Part shown: in pieces, positions 17,490 through 27,640 of the stretch
How positions within the stretch are numbered: the stretch's first letter is position 1
How the letters are laid out: each line of letters opens with the position of its first letter
Source: Roseovarius gahaiensis
GTDB lineage: Bacteria; Pseudomonadota; Alphaproteobacteria; Rhodobacterales; Rhodobacteraceae
Reading direction: 5' to 3'
Assembly: GCF_011601345.1 (NCBI RefSeq)
Contig: NZ_JAAORB010000008.1
Span: 40,657 to 104,656, forward strand
Length of the DNA: 64,000 bases
Translations under genes and position numbers: made by a program
The notes under the pieces: model-generated
Databases searched by the model: none
What the model saw: the letters and a program-made list of their open reading frames with translations, nothing else
What the model was told of the DNA's origin: nothing

Positions 17490-19310
17490 TTAGCCCTCCA
17501 TCGCTTCCAACTCGTCAATCAGACGCGAGATCATGCTGAGCCCCTTGTCCCAGAACGCGGGGTCGCTGGCATCCAGCCCGAAAGGCGCCAGCAACTCTTT
17601 GTGATGCTTCGATCCCCCGGCCTTCAGCATATCGAAATATTTGTCCTGAAACCCTTCGGGGGCTTCTTCGTAAACGGCGTAGAGCGCATTCACCAAGCCA
17701 TCGCCGAAAGCATAGGCGTAAACGTAAAACGGCGAATGCACGAAATGCGGGATATAGGCCCAGAACGTTTCGTATCCGTCCATGAAATCAAACGCCGGGC
17801 CAAGGGATTCGGCCTGAACCGACATCCACAGGGCATTAATGTCATCGGGTGTCAGCTCGCCCCCACGGCGGGCGGCGTGCAACTTGCATTCAAAGTCGTA
17901 GAACGCGATCTGGCGCACCACGGTGTTGATCATATCCTCGACCTTGCCCGCCAGAAGCACCTTGCGCTCGGTGTCACTGGCCGCTTTGTCCAGCATCTTG
18001 CGGAAGGTCAGCATCTCGCCGAACACACTGGCGGTTTCGGCCAGCGTCAGCGGGGTGTTGGCCAGCAATTCGCCCTGATCGGCGGCCAAGACTTGGTGCA
18101 CACCATGGCCCAATTCATGCGCCAGCGTCATCACATCGCGGGGTTTGCCCAGATAGTTCAGCATCACATAGGGGTGCACATCCGTTACCGTGGGATGCGC
18201 AAACGCTCCCGGCGCTTTGCCGGGTTTGACGCCGGCATCAATCCAACCCTTCGAAAAGAAAGGGTTTGCCAGATCGCCCATGCGCGGATCGAAGGCCGAA
18301 TAGGCCTCCATTACGATATCGCGGGCGCTGTCCCAATCGACGGTCTTGGTGTCCTCGATCGGCAGCGGCGCGTTGCGGTCCCACACCTGCATCCGGTCCA
18401 AGCCCAGCCATTTGCGCTTTAGCTCGTAATACCGGTGGCTCAGCTTGGGATAGGCGGCCACCACCGCATCGCGCAGCGCCTCGACCACCTCGGGCTCAAC
18501 ATCGTTGGACAGGTGCCGCCCGGTTTGCGGGGTGGACATGCCGCGCCAACGGTCGATCACCTCTTTTTCCTTGGCCGCCGTGTTGTGAACACGGCTAAAG
18601 GTGCGGATGTTCTGGCCAAACACCCGCGCCAATTCACGCGCACCGGCCTCGCGTTTGCGGCGGTCTTGATCTGTCAGCAGGTTCAGCGTGGCCTCGATCC
18701 CCAACTCTTCGTCGTCGATGGTAAAGGTCAGACCGGCAATGGTTTCATCGAACAGGCGTTCCCAAGCATCGCCGACAACGCCCATGTCATGCAGGAATTT
18801 TTCAAGTTCATCCGACAGTTGGTAGGGTTTCATTGCACGGATACGATCCAGCACCGGCTTGTAGCGGGCCAAGTCGCCATCCTCGGCATACATCGTCGTC
18901 AGCGCGTCTTCGTCCAGCCGGTTCAGTTCCAGTGTGAAAAACACCAAGGGCGTGGTGTAGTTGGTGATCTTTTCCTGACAGTCGGACATGAACTTGGCCC
19001 GGTCGCCATCGGTGGTGTGCTGATAATAGCGTAACCCCGCATAGGACATCACCCGCCCGGCGATGTTGCTGATCTTTTCATCGCGTTTGATGCACTCCAA
19101 CAGCCCTGCCGCATCAAGATCGGCCAGTTTTCCCTCGTAATCCTTGGCGAAATCGGCGCAGGCCTGTTCAAGCCAGTCCAGATCGCGCTTTAATTCGGGT
19201 GCGTCGGGGCTGGGGTAAAGATCCGTCAGATCCCATTCCGGCAAGCGCCCCAAAGCGTCGTCGCCTGAAGGTGCGTTGGCGTCATGAAGGGGGGTGGGCA
19301 GATGGAACAT
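17490..19310 (-). CDS. pepF: M3 family oligoendopeptidase (PepF-type)
   Basis: This 606-residue zinc peptidase cleaves oligopeptides in the cytoplasm. The zinc motif HELGH is at 398-402 (TLAHELGHGVH), with a conserved downstream GEMLTF segment holding the third ligand. Length is normal for the PepF/M3B group. The ATG at 19310 has AGGAG at a good distance, so the 16-residue longer frame is not needed. It is transcribed leftwards, separate from the ligase gene by about 60 bases. Confidence 0.93.
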   Translation of the reverse strand: MFHLPTPLHDANAPSGDDALGRLPEWDLTDLYPSPDAPELKRDLDWLEQACADFAKDYEGKLADLDAAGLLECIKRDEKISNIAGRVMSYAGLRYYQHTTDGDRAKFMSDCQEKITNYTTPLVFFTLELNRLDEDALTTMYAEDGDLARYKPVLDRIRAMKPYQLSDELEKFLHDMGVVGDAWERLFDETIAGLTFTIDDEELGIEATLNLLTDQDRRKREAGARELARVFGQNIRTFSRVHNTAAKEKEVIDRWRGMSTPQTGRHLSNDVEPEVVEALRDAVVAAYPKLSHRYYELKRKWLGLDRMQVWDRNAPLPIEDTKTVDWDSARDIVMEAYSAFDPRMGDLANPFFSKGWIDAGVKPGKAPGAFAHPTVTDVHPYVMLNYLGKPRDVMTLAHELGHGVHQVLAADQGELLANTPLTLAETASVFGEMLTFRKMLDKAASDTERKVLLAGKVEDMINTVVRQIAFYDFECKLHAARRGGELTPDDINALWMSVQAESLGPAFDFMDGYETFWAYIPHFVHSPFYVYAYAFGDGLVNALYAVYEEAPEGFQDKYFDMLKAGGSKHHKELLAPFGLDASDPAFWDKGLSMISRLIDELEAMEG

Positions 19311-19369
19311 GCGGGAAACTCCTGTGATTTCGATCAGACATATGGCCCCTTGGTCCATGTCTCAAGGCT

Positions 19370-20962
19370 TCATCCGAATTGCGCCAGCATATCGCGCAGG
19401 TCTTGCAATGTGTTGGCCTCGGCCACGGGTTTATCGTGACGCCAGCGTTTCATGCGGGGAAACCGCAACGCAACGCCGGATTTATGCCGGGGTGAGGGCG
19501 CGATGCCCTCAAATGCAATCTCGAACACATGTTCGGGGCGCACCTGCCGGACGGGGCCGAACCGTTGCAGCGTGTTCTTGCGCACCCATGCCGTGATCTG
19601 TCGAAATTCGGCATCGGTCAGCCCGGAATAGGCCTTGGTGAAGGGCACCAGATCGTTGCCATCCCACACCGCAAATGTGAAATCGGTGAACAGATTGGCC
19701 CGCCGCCCGTGGCCCTGCTGCGCATAGATCATCACCGCGTCCAGCGTCAGCGGGTCCAGCTTCCATTTCCACCAATCGCCTTTCTTGCGCCCGGCGTGAT
19801 ATGGGCTGTCCTTGTGCTTTAGCATCACGCCTTCGGCCCTATGGGTGCGCGCATCGGCGCGTTGATTTGCCAGATCGGACCAATCGGTAAAGGTCAAAGG
19901 CTGTGAGGCGCGGATTGGTGCCTCTGCGGGCAGGTTGGCCAGCATCGTATCAAGGCGCGCCCGGCGCGTGGCAAAGGGCAGGTGGCGCAGGTCTTGGCCG
20001 TTGTCTTCCAGAAGGTCATAGGCCATCAGAATAACCGGCGCTTCGGTCAGCAGTGTCTTGGGCACGGTTTTGCGCCCGATGCGTTTTTGCAAGGCGTTGA
20101 AGGGCAGGGGGGCGCTGCCATCAAAGGCCAGCAATTCACCATCCAGAACCGTGCCATCGGGCAATATCTCGGCGGCATCGGCGAACTCGGGGAAACGATC
20201 GGTCATCAACTCTTCGCCGCGTGACCAAACAAAATGCGTGCCTTGCCGCACGATCACCTGCCCCCGGATGCCGTCCCATTTCCATTCGGCCAGCCAGTCA
20301 GTCGGCGGGCCAAGGGTATCGGGCGTGTCGTCCAACCCATGCGCCAGACAGAACGGGTAGGGGCGCGACGCCTGTGCGGTGCTGTCTGGGCTCTCGATCA
20401 GATCGTGAAAACTGGTGCTGTCCGGCGTCCAGTCGCCCATCAGGCGATGCGCCAGCTCGGCTTCGTCCCGGCCGGTGGCTTGGGCAAGGGCGCGGGTCAT
20501 CAGCTTGCGGCTGATCCCGACGCGAAAGCCGCCGGTCAGCAGTTTGTTGAACACCATGCGTTCGGTCGGCAGCATCTGGTCCCATGCGTCCAGCACGGCG
20601 GCCATGCGCGCGCTGTCGTCGGCTGTATCAAGGGCGCGCAGCCGCATGATCCACGTGGTCAGGCTGTCGTCATGTGTCGCCGTTGGCGCGGGCAAAACCA
20701 ATGCAATGGTTTCGGCCAGATCGCCAACGATGGGATAGCTTTCCTCGAACAGCCAAAGGGGAATGCCCGCGCGTTCGGCGGCCCATTCACGCAGGCGGGT
20801 GGTGGTGACGGCCCGGCGCGGCCGACGCCCCGAGAACAGCGCGATTGTCCATAACTTGTCATCATCCGGCGCATCACGGAAATAGGCGGCCAAGGCGGCC
20901 ACCTTGGCGTTGGTTTTGGTGGTTTGGTCAATGGCGGTGAACAGGGCGGCAAAGCGTTTCAT
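19370..20962 (-). CDS. ATP-dependent DNA ligase (cisplatin-damage-response type)
   Basis: This 530-residue ligase joins nicks using ATP. The adenylation motif EWKWDGIRG places the nucleophile at Lys228. Motifs DGTVLDGELLAF, RAEGVMLKHKDSPY and KGDWWKWKLDP follow in order, and a C-terminal OB-type domain completes it. The N-terminal domain and length match the bacterial ligases that are genetically paired with an MBL-fold exonuclease. Here that exonuclease lies directly upstream with a 4-base overlap. The helicase and phosphoesterase often found with this set are not in the window. Confidence 0.93.
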   Translation of the reverse strand: MKRFAALFTAIDQTTKTNAKVAALAAYFRDAPDDDKLWTIALFSGRRPRRAVTTTRLREWAAERAGIPLWLFEESYPIVGDLAETIALVLPAPTATHDDSLTTWIMRLRALDTADDSARMAAVLDAWDQMLPTERMVFNKLLTGGFRVGISRKLMTRALAQATGRDEAELAHRLMGDWTPDSTSFHDLIESPDSTAQASRPYPFCLAHGLDDTPDTLGPPTDWLAEWKWDGIRGQVIVRQGTHFVWSRGEELMTDRFPEFADAAEILPDGTVLDGELLAFDGSAPLPFNALQKRIGRKTVPKTLLTEAPVILMAYDLLEDNGQDLRHLPFATRRARLDTMLANLPAEAPIRASQPLTFTDWSDLANQRADARTHRAEGVMLKHKDSPYHAGRKKGDWWKWKLDPLTLDAVMIYAQQGHGRRANLFTDFTFAVWDGNDLVPFTKAYSGLTDAEFRQITAWVRKNTLQRFGPVRQVRPEHVFEIAFEGIAPSPRHKSGVALRFPRMKRWRHDKPVAEANTLQDLRDMLAQFG

Positions 20963-21960
20963 TCGCTTGCGGCCTCATCCAGCGTTTCGCCTGTGAACTC
21001 GGTCGGCACAACTTTGGCGTTGTATCCTTGCGAGGTTAGCCACCGCTTGAAGATATCAGTGTAGCCATGCGTGACATAGATATTTTCCGCACCAGTTTCC
21101 CTGATCGCCATGTTCAGGCCCGCCCAATCGGCGTGACCCGAGATGACAAACCCACGATCCGCCGCGCGCCGCCGTCGCACGCCGCGCAGGCGCATCCAGC
21201 CACTTGCAAACCCGGTGGAGGCGGGGCGAAACCGGCGCGCCCATGTGCTGTTCAATGCGCCGGGCGGGGCGATGATCAGGGCACCGGGATAGTCGCGCGC
21301 CTGTGTGTCAGGGGTCACTTGGATCGTGTCGGGCAATTGCAGCCCTTGGCCCCGCAAAACGGCATTGGTGTTTTCGACCGCGCCATGGGTCAGGATCGGT
21401 GCGATGTCCGGGTCAAGCAAGGACAAGACCCGCTGGGCCTTACCAAGGGCATAGGCCCCCAACAGGCTGAAGACGCCCTGTGCCGCGTTGTCGGCCCACC
21501 AAGCGTTGATCTCGGCGGCCACCTGATTCTCGCGTGGCCAGTTGAAGACCGGCAGGCCAAAGGTGCTTTCGGTGACAAAGCCATGGCAACGCAGCGGCTC
21601 AAACGGTGTGCTTAGGCGGTCCGCTTCGGTTTTATAATCGCCCGAGACAACCCAAATCTCGCCGCTGACCTCGAGTCTGATCTGGGCCGAGCCGGGCACA
21701 TGGCCTGCCGGATGAAACGACACCCGCGCGTCGCCTATTTTGCGCGATTCGCCATAGGCTATGGTTTCAAGTGCTATATCCCCCAGCCTATGGCGCATCA
21801 CCGGCGCGGCAAGGTCTGTTGCCAGATAGCGTTGGTGGCCGGGGCGGGCATGATCGGCATGGCCATGTGTAATCAGGGCGCGATCTACCGGCCGCCAAGG
21901 GTCGATAAAAAAATCCCCGGCCGGGCAATAAATGCCTTGTGGTGTGAACTCCAAAACCAT
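20959..21960 (-). CDS. Ligase-associated MBL-fold DNA exonuclease
   Basis: This 333-residue protein of the beta-CASP/MBL type carries the metal motif HGHADH at 32-37. Further conserved histidines lie in HPAGHVPGSAQIRLE and SGHADWAGL. It is the exonuclease partner of the ligase encoded next, with coupled translation (ATGA overlap). The pair is thought to work in repair of DNA damage. An intact active site can be read, in contrast to the altered MBL protein at 424. Confidence 0.9.
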   Translation of the reverse strand: MVLEFTPQGIYCPAGDFFIDPWRPVDRALITHGHADHARPGHQRYLATDLAAPVMRHRLGDIALETIAYGESRKIGDARVSFHPAGHVPGSAQIRLEVSGEIWVVSGDYKTEADRLSTPFEPLRCHGFVTESTFGLPVFNWPRENQVAAEINAWWADNAAQGVFSLLGAYALGKAQRVLSLLDPDIAPILTHGAVENTNAVLRGQGLQLPDTIQVTPDTQARDYPGALIIAPPGALNSTWARRFRPASTGFASGWMRLRGVRRRRAADRGFVISGHADWAGLNMAIRETGAENIYVTHGYTDIFKRWLTSQGYNAKVVPTEFTGETLDEAASE

Positions 21961-22054
21961 GCCGGAACAATAGCGCGTGCAGAATGATCTGCCAGCCTCT
22001 TGCGCCGGGCGGACCAGCGGCTATCCTGCACGCGAAATGACAAGGGAATAGATC

Positions 22055-22885
22055 ATGCGGTTCGTCAGATACGGAGAGCCGGGACAGGAACGTCCCGGGA
22101 TGCTGGATGCCGAGGGGCGCTTGCGCGACCTGTCAGGCGTTGTGCCGGATTTGGCGGGCGCGGTTCTGGGTAAACTTCCCAATATTGATCCCAACGGTCT
22201 GCCCTTGGTCGACGGGTCGCCGCGACTTGGCCCGCCGGTTGGGCAGATTGGGAAATTTATTTGCATCGGGCTGAATTACTCGGATCACGCGGCAGAGCTT
22301 GGTGCGACACCGCCGGATCACCCCGTGGTTTTCATGAAAGCCACGTCGGCGATTTGTGGGCCGAACGACACAATTCTTATGCCCCGGGGATCACAGAAAA
22401 CCGATTGGGAGGTCGAACTGGCCATCGTGATCGGCAAACCGGCCAAATATGTGTCCGAGGCCGATGCCATGGACCATGTGGCCGGTTTCTGCATCGCCAA
22501 TGACGTGTCAGAGCGTAGCTTTCAGATGGAGCTTTCCGGTCAGTGGACCAAGGGCAAAAGCGCTGACACGTTCGGCCCGATCGGGCCATGGTTGGTCACC
22601 CCGGACGAGATGGGCGATCTGGACGATCTGGACCTTTCGCTTGAGGTGAATGGCGAGCGGATGCAAACCGGCAGCAGCCGCTACATGATTTTCCCGATCC
22701 CTTTGATCGTGTCACATCTGAGCCACGTCATGAGCCTGCACCCCGGCGACGTGATTGCCACCGGCACACCGCCCGGCGTGGGCATGGGCATGACACCGCC
22801 ACGCTTCCTGAGCGAAGGGGATGAGGTGGTTGCAAAAATCAGCGGCCTTGGCGAACAACGGCTGACGGTCGGGCGGGACGGCTGA
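22055..22885 (+). CDS. Fumarylacetoacetate hydrolase family protein
   Basis: This 276-residue FAH-superfamily protein has a short N-terminal domain and a catalytic core with GLNYSDHAAE and DWEVELAIVIGKPAK (metal-binding Glu/Asp). The end NGERMQTGSSRYMIFPIP...GDVIATGTPPGVGMG is typical. Members hydrolyse or decarboxylate beta-diketo acids in sugar-acid or aromatic degradation. Which one applies here is not clear, and no pathway neighbours help. Its stop codon directly abuts that of the convergent lipase gene. Confidence 0.88.
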   Translation: MRFVRYGEPGQERPGMLDAEGRLRDLSGVVPDLAGAVLGKLPNIDPNGLPLVDGSPRLGPPVGQIGKFICIGLNYSDHAAELGATPPDHPVVFMKATSAICGPNDTILMPRGSQKTDWEVELAIVIGKPAKYVSEADAMDHVAGFCIANDVSERSFQMELSGQWTKGKSADTFGPIGPWLVTPDEMGDLDDLDLSLEVNGERMQTGSSRYMIFPIPLIVSHLSHVMSLHPGDVIATGTPPGVGMGMTPPRFLSEGDEVVAKISGLGEQRLTVGRDG

Positions 22886-23851
22886 TCAGGCGGTTTCCGC
22901 CGTTTGATCAAGCCGGTCGGTGGCGCGGTCATAAAATGCGCCGATCTTGTCAAACACGTGCTGGCGCATCGCGGTGCTGTCCATCATCACCTCGTGGCGT
23001 CCGCCGTTTATCACCTCCAGCTCTGCACCGGGCCAGCGGTTCACCCGGTCGTATATCCGGTCCACATCAACGATATCCTCGTCGCTGCCCAGAACCGTCA
23101 GGCAGGGCAGATTTGGCGAGGGTTTGCGCGCCAGTGCGCGGGTTTCTTTCAGCGCTTCGTGCAACCAATGCAGGCTTGGCCCGCCAAGCCCCAGTTCCGG
23201 ATGCGCATTGGCCTGTTCGATCATGTAGTCATACATGCCACGGTCGCAGGTCAGCTTGTTAGTCTCAAACGGTTCAGTCAAAACATAATTGTCCGAGGCC
23301 GTTCCGGGGGCATACAAGTGCCCCACACCCAACCGTCGACTGCCCCATGACAGCGACCATGCCAGCGGCCTGAGCGATGAGGCCATGCGAATCCCCCACA
23401 TGGGCCCTGAAAACGCACAGCTGGCAACAGGCAGACCTTCCATTGCGGACCGCAGGCCGATGCAGCCCCCCATGGAGTGGCCTAAAAGATGCCAAGGCCC
23501 TGGCAAATCCAGTGCCTCGGCTGCGGCCATCATTGCCGTCACATCGCGCTGATAGTCGGTGAAATGCATGACGTGACCTGACATCGGGTCATTCAATATC
23601 CGGTCAGCCAGCCCTTGGCCGCGCCAGTCCACGGCAAGCGTTGCATAGCCGCGCTGCGCGAAATCCTGCGCGGCGCGGCCATATTTCTCGATATACTCGG
23701 TGCGGCCGGGGAACAGCAAAACAGTGCCCTTCGCCGCCTCTTTGGACCAAACGCCGACGCGAATCCTTAGACCGTCATCGGCTGTCAGCCACCATGCAGC
23801 GCCACCCTTTGGGCCATCGTCGATATCCGCAAAGAAAGGCGCGCGTTCCAT
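22886..23851 (-). CDS. Alpha/beta hydrolase, lysophospholipase-like
   Basis: This 321-residue serine hydrolase of the PldB/monoacylglycerol-lipase type has LLFPGRTEYIEKYG (oxyanion region), the nucleophile elbow GHSMGG with Ser126, and the late GGRHEVMMDS carrying the catalytic histidine. No signal peptide is seen, so it is cytoplasmic. Its start overlaps the stop of the SCP2 gene by one base (TGATG), so the two are probably one operon. Confidence 0.88.
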   Translation of the reverse strand: MERAPFFADIDDGPKGGAAWWLTADDGLRIRVGVWSKEAAKGTVLLFPGRTEYIEKYGRAAQDFAQRGYATLAVDWRGQGLADRILNDPMSGHVMHFTDYQRDVTAMMAAAEALDLPGPWHLLGHSMGGCIGLRSAMEGLPVASCAFSGPMWGIRMASSLRPLAWSLSWGSRRLGVGHLYAPGTASDNYVLTEPFETNKLTCDRGMYDYMIEQANAHPELGLGGPSLHWLHEALKETRALARKPSPNLPCLTVLGSDEDIVDVDRIYDRVNRWPGAELEVINGGRHEVMMDSTAMRQHVFDKIGAFYDRATDRLDQTAETA

Positions 23852-24138
23852 CAGGCCAGCACGCTGCCCAGTTTCATCGCCATGCCCATATCGCCATCGA
23901 CGGTCAGTTTGCCGGACATAAACGCCGCGGTCGGGTCCATGTCGCCGTCAAGAATGGCCTGAAACGTGTCGGCATCCGCCGTCAGGGTCACGTCAGCCGC
24001 GTCATCGGACGCGCGTGCGCCGTCCGAATCGATCACGATGGCGCCTTCACCCTCAATGTGGAATTTCGCCGAGCCGTCGAAATCCTCGCTGATCTTGTCG
24101 TTGAGGGCTGTCACGGCCGCTGTGATAATGTCGCTCAT
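23851..24138 (-). CDS. SCP2 sterol-binding domain protein
   Basis: This 95-residue single-domain SCP2 protein has FDGSAKFHIEGEGAIVIDSDG in the middle and ADTFQAILDGDMDPTAAFMSGKLTVDGDMGMAMKL at the end. Such proteins bind lipids or acyl-CoA. The ATG at 24138 has GGAGGAG at a 6-base distance, and the 9-residue longer frame is not supported. It is first in a two-gene operon with the hydrolase. Confidence 0.9.
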   Translation of the reverse strand: MSDIITAAVTALNDKISEDFDGSAKFHIEGEGAIVIDSDGARASDDAADVTLTADADTFQAILDGDMDPTAAFMSGKLTVDGDMGMAMKLGSVLA

Positions 24139-24210
24139 AGGGGTCTCCTCCTGCTTTTGCCGCACCGGGGGGTGTGCAACCCGGCGTCAAACGCTACAAT
24201 CACAAGGGTT

Positions 24211-24774
24211 ATGAGCGTAAAACATCCATATCTCAATCGTATCGTCGCGGCAGGTTTTGCCGTAGTCATGTTTTCCTTACCAGCCACAGGGCAAAACCCG
24301 GCACGGCTGGACGATTTGTTTGACCGGCTGGAACAGGCAGAGCCTGCCGATGCCCGGCGTGCGGCGCGTGATATTGAACATGCGTGGGCGCAATCCGGGT
24401 CGGCTGCGATGGACCTTTTGCTTGGGCGTGGACGTGATGCATTGGAAGCAGGTGATTCGCAGGCGGCGATCGAGCACTTCAGCGCCTTGATCGATCATGC
24501 GCCAGATTTTGCCGAAGGGTGGCACATGCGCTCCGTGGCGTTTTCGCGGGTTGGTCGCTACGGGTTGGCGCTTGCCGATATCGAACAGGCGTTGGCGTTG
24601 AACCCGAGGCATTTCAATGCCATCCACGGGCTTGGGGTTATCTTGGAAGAACTGAACCAACCCGATTTGGCGCATCGTGCCTTTACCCGTGTCTTGGCTA
24701 TACATCCCCATCACGAAGCCGTAACCAAGGCCTTGGAGAGACTGGGCAGTCAGGTCGGCGGCTCTGAGCTGTGA
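24211..24774 (+). CDS. Exported tetratricopeptide-repeat protein
   Basis: This 187-residue protein has a signal peptide (about 1-28, cut near ATGQ). Three or so TPR units follow (about 75-180), for example AAIEHFSALIDHAPDFAEGW, ALADIEQALALNPRHFNAI and AHRAFTRVLAIHPHH. TPRs mediate protein contacts; the partner is unknown. The ATG at 24211 lies 72 bases from the divergent SCP2 start. The longer frame from 23641 is only overlap with the opposite-strand gene. Confidence 0.85.
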   Translation: MSVKHPYLNRIVAAGFAVVMFSLPATGQNPARLDDLFDRLEQAEPADARRAARDIEHAWAQSGSAAMDLLLGRGRDALEAGDSQAAIEHFSALIDHAPDFAEGWHMRSVAFSRVGRYGLALADIEQALALNPRHFNAIHGLGVILEELNQPDLAHRAFTRVLAIHPHHEAVTKALERLGSQVGGSEL

Positions 24775-24797
24775 CTTGACCGAAACGGAGCAAACCA

Positions 24798-27626
24798 ATG
24801 GCCGATCAGTCAAGAACCCTTGCGGTTCTGGGGCCGACGAATACGGGTAAGACCCATTTCGCAATCGAACGGATGCTGGGCTATCGCACTGGCGTGATCG
24901 GCCTGCCGCTGCGCCTGTTGGCACGTGAAGTCTATGACAAGATTGTTGCGCTGCGTGGCCCGTCCGTGGTGGCCTTGGTCACCGGCGAGGAACGGATCGT
25001 GCCCGCGCGAACGCAATATTGGGTTTGCACGGTCGAGGCGATGCCGGAAGGTCTGGGCGCGGATTTTGTGGCGATTGATGAAATTCAATTGTGCGCCGAT
25101 CCTGAGCGTGGCCATGTCTTTACCGACCGGCTGCTGCGCATGCGCGGCCTGCGCGAAACCCAGTTCTTGGGCAGTCACACCATGCGCGGTGCGATTGCCG
25201 CACTGGTTCCGGGCGTCGAGTTCCTGAGCCGCGAACGAATGTCGCAGCTTTCGTATGTAGGTTCGAAAAAGATAAGCAAGCTGCCACCCCGAAGCGCGAT
25301 TGTCGGATTTTCGGTTGATAATGTGTATGCAATCGCCGAACTGCTGCGCCGTCAAAAGGGCGGTGCGGCTGTCGTGATGGGCGCGCTCAGCCCGCGGACA
25401 CGCAACGCGCAAGTCGCGCTCTATCAAAATGGCGATGTGGATTTTCTGGTGGCCACCGATGCCATTGGCATGGGGCTCAATTTGGATATTGATCACGTCG
25501 CCTTTTCATCGTTGAGCAAATTTGACGGGCGTCGGATGCGTTCGTTGGCGCCAAACGAACTGGCGCAGATCGCAGGGCGCGCCGGACGCGGGATGAGCCA
25601 TGGCACCTTCGGTGTGACCGGAGAAGCGCCGCCGTTGCCGGACGAGATGGCACAGGCAATCACCGATCACCGTTTCGTACCCATTCGGCGGTTGGAGTGG
25701 CGCAATGCCCGGTTGCCCTTTGTCAACCTTGATGCGCTGATTGGGGCGCTTGAGGTCAAGCCCGAGGACGATTGGTTGGTCCGGGCACGCGAAGCCGATG
25801 ATCTGGGCGCGCTGAAAACTTTGGGGCAGGTGGCCGAAGTGCGGGCGCGGGCCAGTGATGGGGCCTCTGTGCGCCTGCTGTGGGATGTCTGCCGTGTGCC
25901 GGATTTTCGCGGAATCAGTCAGGCCGAACATGCGGGGCTGTTGGAGCGTATCTATTGTGACCTGCACGAGCATGGCCGCATCCCCGATGATTGGTTGGCC
26001 CGGCAGGTCAACCGTATTGATCGGACCGATGGCGATATCGACACATTGTCAAAACGTCTCGCGTATATTCGAACTTGGACGTATGTTGCGCAGCGAAAAG
26101 GCTGGGTTGATGACGAAACACATTGGCGCGGCGCAACACGCGCGGTAGAAGACCGCCTGTCAGATGCGCTGCACGAGCGTTTGACCCAAAGATTTGTGGA
26201 CCGGCGCACATCCGTGCTTTTGCGCCGGCTCAAGCAGAAGGAGGCCATGGTGGCCGAAGTGAATGAAAACGGTGATGTGACGGTCGAAGGTGAATTCGTC
26301 GGTCGTTTGGAAGGGTTCCGCTTCCGGCAGGACAAGTCAGGGGCAGGGCCCGAGGCCAAGGCGATTTCGCAGGCCAGCCTGCAGGCGCTTGCGCCGCATT
26401 TCCATCTCAAGGCGGATCGGTTCTATAACGCGCCTGACACGGAAATTGATTTTACCGAGCAGGGTGGCCTGATGTGGGGCGATCAGGCTGTGGGTAAACT
26501 GGTGGCCGGGGCGGATGCCCTCAAGCCGCAGGCACAGGCCTTCGTTGATGACGAGGCTGGCGCGGATTTGGCCCAAAAGGTGCAGCGCCGCTTGCAGCAT
26601 TTCATCGACCGCAAGGTTGCCACGTTGTTCGAGCCGCTGTTGAACATTCAGCGTGACGAGGCGCTGAACGGTCTGGCGCGCGGGTTCGGCTTCCAACTGG
26701 TCGAAAACTTCGGCGTGATCCCGCGCGGCGAGGTGGCCGACGAGGTGAAAGCGCTTGATCAGGACGCGCGCGGCGCGTTGCGCAAGCATGGTGTGCGCTT
26801 TGGTCAGTTCACCATTTTCATGCCGCTTTTGCTGAAACCCGCCCCGACGCGCTTGCGTTTGGTGTTATGGTCGCTGGCCCAAGGTCTGGATGATTTCCCC
26901 GAAGCCCCGCCGCCGGGTCTGGTAACCGTGCCCGCCGCGAAAGCTGCGCCGCGGGGCTATCATTCGATGGCCGGGTATCGCGCCGCCGGGGAACGGGCGA
27001 TTCGGATCGACATGCTGGAACGTTTGGCCGATATGCTGCGGGCAGAAGACACCCGCACGGGGTTTGAAGCCAAGGCTGACATGCTGTCGATTACCGGCAT
27101 GACGCTGGAACAGTTCGCAGACCTTATGCAGGGCCTTGGTTACAAGGCCGAAAAGGGCGAACGTGAAAAGGTGAAACCGGTCGATCAGGCGATGGCTGAG
27201 GCCCCGGCAGATGATGCCAAGGCCGAGGCCGCCGAGGAAGTGGTCAATGCGATCCCGGATGAGGGCGAAGCGCCGATCATTTCCGAAGCCGCCGAACAGC
27301 CAGAGCAACCTGCCGATATCCCCGCAGCCAGCGAAGGCGAAGTCCTGCCCGGAGAACCGCCCGCCGCCGAGCCGTCTGAGCCGGAAATCGAAGTATTCTA
27401 CACGTTCACTTGGGCCGGTCGTGCTGCACGTGGAGGTCAGGACAACCGGGGCAAGCCACGGGGTGACAAGCCCAAGGGCAAAGCTGGCAAACCACCTGCC
27501 AAAGGCAAGCCGCGCCGGGATCAGGGGGCCAAAACGTTCTCGGCCAAGCCGCAGAAGAAAAAAGACCAGATTGACCCGGACAACCCCTTTGCCGCAGCCC
27601 TTATGGGGCTGAAAGACAAGGGCTGA
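24798..27626 (+). CDS. Suv3-like DExH-box RNA helicase
   Basis: This 942-residue ATPase is related to mitochondrial SUV3. Walker A is GPTNTGKT at 12-19 and motif II is DEIQ (AIDEIQLCAD). Motif V/VI regions are ATDAIGMGLNLDIDHVAFSS and QIAGRAGRG. A central region and a long acidic/proline-rich stretch (about 790-870) lead to a very basic lysine-rich tail (about 880-925), a likely RNA contact. In mitochondria SUV3 works with an exoribonuclease; the bacterial partner is not in the window. The next gene encodes an S4 RNA-binding protein 15 bases downstream. Confidence 0.92.
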   Translation: MADQSRTLAVLGPTNTGKTHFAIERMLGYRTGVIGLPLRLLAREVYDKIVALRGPSVVALVTGEERIVPARTQYWVCTVEAMPEGLGADFVAIDEIQLCADPERGHVFTDRLLRMRGLRETQFLGSHTMRGAIAALVPGVEFLSRERMSQLSYVGSKKISKLPPRSAIVGFSVDNVYAIAELLRRQKGGAAVVMGALSPRTRNAQVALYQNGDVDFLVATDAIGMGLNLDIDHVAFSSLSKFDGRRMRSLAPNELAQIAGRAGRGMSHGTFGVTGEAPPLPDEMAQAITDHRFVPIRRLEWRNARLPFVNLDALIGALEVKPEDDWLVRAREADDLGALKTLGQVAEVRARASDGASVRLLWDVCRVPDFRGISQAEHAGLLERIYCDLHEHGRIPDDWLARQVNRIDRTDGDIDTLSKRLAYIRTWTYVAQRKGWVDDETHWRGATRAVEDRLSDALHERLTQRFVDRRTSVLLRRLKQKEAMVAEVNENGDVTVEGEFVGRLEGFRFRQDKSGAGPEAKAISQASLQALAPHFHLKADRFYNAPDTEIDFTEQGGLMWGDQAVGKLVAGADALKPQAQAFVDDEAGADLAQKVQRRLQHFIDRKVATLFEPLLNIQRDEALNGLARGFGFQLVENFGVIPRGEVADEVKALDQDARGALRKHGVRFGQFTIFMPLLLKPAPTRLRLVLWSLAQGLDDFPEAPPPGLVTVPAAKAAPRGYHSMAGYRAAGERAIRIDMLERLADMLRAEDTRTGFEAKADMLSITGMTLEQFADLMQGLGYKAEKGEREKVKPVDQAMAEAPADDAKAEAAEEVVNAIPDEGEAPIISEAAEQPEQPADIPAASEGEVLPGEPPAAEPSEPEIEVFYTFTWAGRAARGGQDNRGKPRGDKPKGKAGKPPAKGKPRRDQGAKTFSAKPQKKKDQIDPDNPFAAALMGLKDKG

Positions 27627-27640
27627 TCGGGGGCGGTTGC